DNA from: Methanosarcinales archaeon
GTDB lineage: Archaea > Halobacteriota > Methanosarcinia > Methanosarcinales > Methanocomedenaceae
Assembly (NCBI GenBank): GCA_013330355.1
Contig: DUIM01000092.1
Location: forward strand, 1-6,532
DNA length: 6,532 nucleotides
Direction: 5' to 3'
Below the pieces are notes generated by a model. The model had not been told where the DNA came from. It ran no database searches and saw nothing but the letters and a program-made list of their open reading frames with translations. Positions 5,553-6,532 of this stretch are shown one piece after another; the stretch's first letter is position 1; the number at the start of each line of letters is the position of its first letter. A program made the position numbers and the translations under genes.

Positions 5553-6532
5553 ATGGCAACAGAACTGTCGTCGGTATCCCAGATACCTCCTGAGTTCCAT
5601 GTTGAGGTCGACCATGACCGGTGCAGACGTTGTAAACGATGTGTGTTAAATTGCAGTTTTGGTTGTATGCAATTCAAGGATAAGGTTACTCCTGATGATA
5701 GCAAATGTGTAGCATGTCACAGGTGTATCACATTTTGTCCTGAGAATGCTATTTCGATTACCAATCATCCCACAGTATACAAGGAGAATGCAAACTGGAC
5801 AGAACGTATCAGGCAGAACACTCTTAAGCAGGCCGAAACCGGCGGGATATTACTTACCGGTATGGGTAACCCCAAGCCATATCCGATATTGTGGGACCAC
5901 CTGCTCATTGATGCATGCCAGGTCACGAACCCGTCCATTGACCCGCTACGGGAACCTATGGAACTGAGAACATACCTTGGCAGCAAGCCAAACCACCTTG
6001 AGTTCGAGCGAGACGAGAATAATAATCTCAAGTTGAAGACGCAGCTTGCTCCCCAGATACAGCTGGATATACCGGTGATATTTGCGGCTATGAGCTATGG
6101 TGCTGTGAGTCATAACGTGCACAAGTCACTGGCAATTGCTGCCAACAAGATGGGTACTTTGATGAATACCGGAGAGGGTGGACTGCATGAGGACCTGTAT
6201 CCTTATTCTGGACGTATTATGGTTCAGGTCGCTTCGGGCCGGTTTGGAGTACATAGTGATTACCTGAAAGCCAGCGCTGCTGTGGAGATAAAGATAGGAC
6301 AGGGTGCCAAGCCTGGTATCGGAGGTCATCTGCCTGGTGAAAAGGTAGGGCTTGAGATATCAAAGACACGGATGATACCCGTAGGTACAGATGCACTGTC
6401 TCCGGCGCCGCACCATGATATTTACAGTATTGAGGACCTGTCGCAGTTGATATTTGCCATCAAGGAGGCTACAGATTATGAAAAGCCTGTTTCGGTCAAG
6501 ATAGCGGCCGTGCACAATGTGGCTGCTATTGC
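5553..6532 (+). CDS. gltB: Archaeal-type glutamate synthase, ferredoxin-FMN (domain 2) subunit, 3'-truncated by window edge
   Basis: The gene starts directly after the TAA of the amidotransferase gene and runs off the window; 326 residues are visible. Residues 20-66 form a 2[4Fe-4S] ferredoxin domain (C24/27/30/34 and C52/55/58/62, with an extra C38). From about 140 on comes the FMN-binding TIM barrel of glutamate synthase: GSKPNHLEF (143-151), AMSYGAVS (179-186), NTGEGG (205-210), VASGRFGV (226-233), EIKIGQGAKPGIGGHLPG (245-262) and SPAPHHDIYSIEDLSQLI (283-300). This domain reduces the 2-iminoglutarate made from 2-oxoglutarate and ammonia. The rest of the barrel, including the 3Fe-4S cysteines typical of the family, lies past the end. 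A GGTGG stretch (5543-5547) is the likely ribosome binding site. The ferredoxin domain suggests that electrons come from ferredoxin or another iron-sulfur protein rather than directly from NAD(P)H. Co-transcription with hdrBC points to an Hdr-type partner, but that is inference. Confidence 0.94.
   Translation, partial: MATELSSVSQIPPEFHVEVDHDRCRRCKRCVLNCSFGCMQFKDKVTPDDSKCVACHRCITFCPENAISITNHPTVYKENANWTERIRQNTLKQAETGGILLTGMGNPKPYPILWDHLLIDACQVTNPSIDPLREPMELRTYLGSKPNHLEFERDENNNLKLKTQLAPQIQLDIPVIFAAMSYGAVSHNVHKSLAIAANKMGTLMNTGEGGLHEDLYPYSGRIMVQVASGRFGVHSDYLKASAAVEIKIGQGAKPGIGGHLPGEKVGLEISKTRMIPVGTDALSPAPHHDIYSIEDLSQLIFAIKEATDYEKPVSVKIAAVHNVAAI

Noticed and set aside
1..6532. CRISPR arrays, insertion sequences or other mobile elements
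   Set aside because: No regularly spaced repeats, transposase motifs or terminal inverted repeats are seen; the window is almost wholly filled by five metabolic genes.

Overview
The window looks archaeal, most likely from a methanogen or methane-oxidising relative of the Methanosarcinales type. The reasons are the soluble heterodisulfide reductase genes (HdrA and HdrB families), a split archaeal-type glutamate synthase with a ferredoxin domain on the FMN subunit, a TATA box of archaeal form in the only real intergenic gap, and GGAG-type ribosome binding sites with ATGA start/stop overlaps. The lineage below that level is inference. All five genes lie on the + strand and the region is densely coding.

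Layout. Positions 1-717 hold the 3' part of an hdrB gene, whose start lies before the window. It overlaps by four bases with a long hdrA (714-2948). This HdrA carries an extra C-terminal domain that resembles MvhD but has lost every cysteine. A 196-base gap (2949-3144) follows. It holds a pyrimidine-rich stretch that may end the first transcript, two short palindromes, a TATA box and a ribosome binding site. The second group starts at 3145 with a fused HdrB-HdrC protein (3145-4476). An ATGA overlap joins it to the glutamine amidotransferase subunit of glutamate synthase (4473-5552). That gene is followed with no spacer by the ferredoxin-FMN subunit of glutamate synthase (5553 to beyond 6532).

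How the genes may work together. The first pair is part of a cytoplasmic Hdr complex: HdrA is the flavin electron-bifurcating subunit and HdrB the subunit with two non-cubane [4Fe-4S] clusters. The second group puts a complete HdrB-HdrC electron-transfer module in one apparent transcript with a glutamate synthase. The FMN subunit has its own 2[4Fe-4S] domain, and no NAD(P)H-oxidising GltD subunit is visible. The most interesting possibility is that Hdr-type proteins exchange electrons with glutamate synthase, tying ammonia assimilation to thiol/disulfide or ferredoxin redox chemistry. This is inferred from gene order and domain content and is not shown directly. The GXGXG (third) domain of glutamate synthase is not in the window and would be expected nearby if the enzyme is complete.
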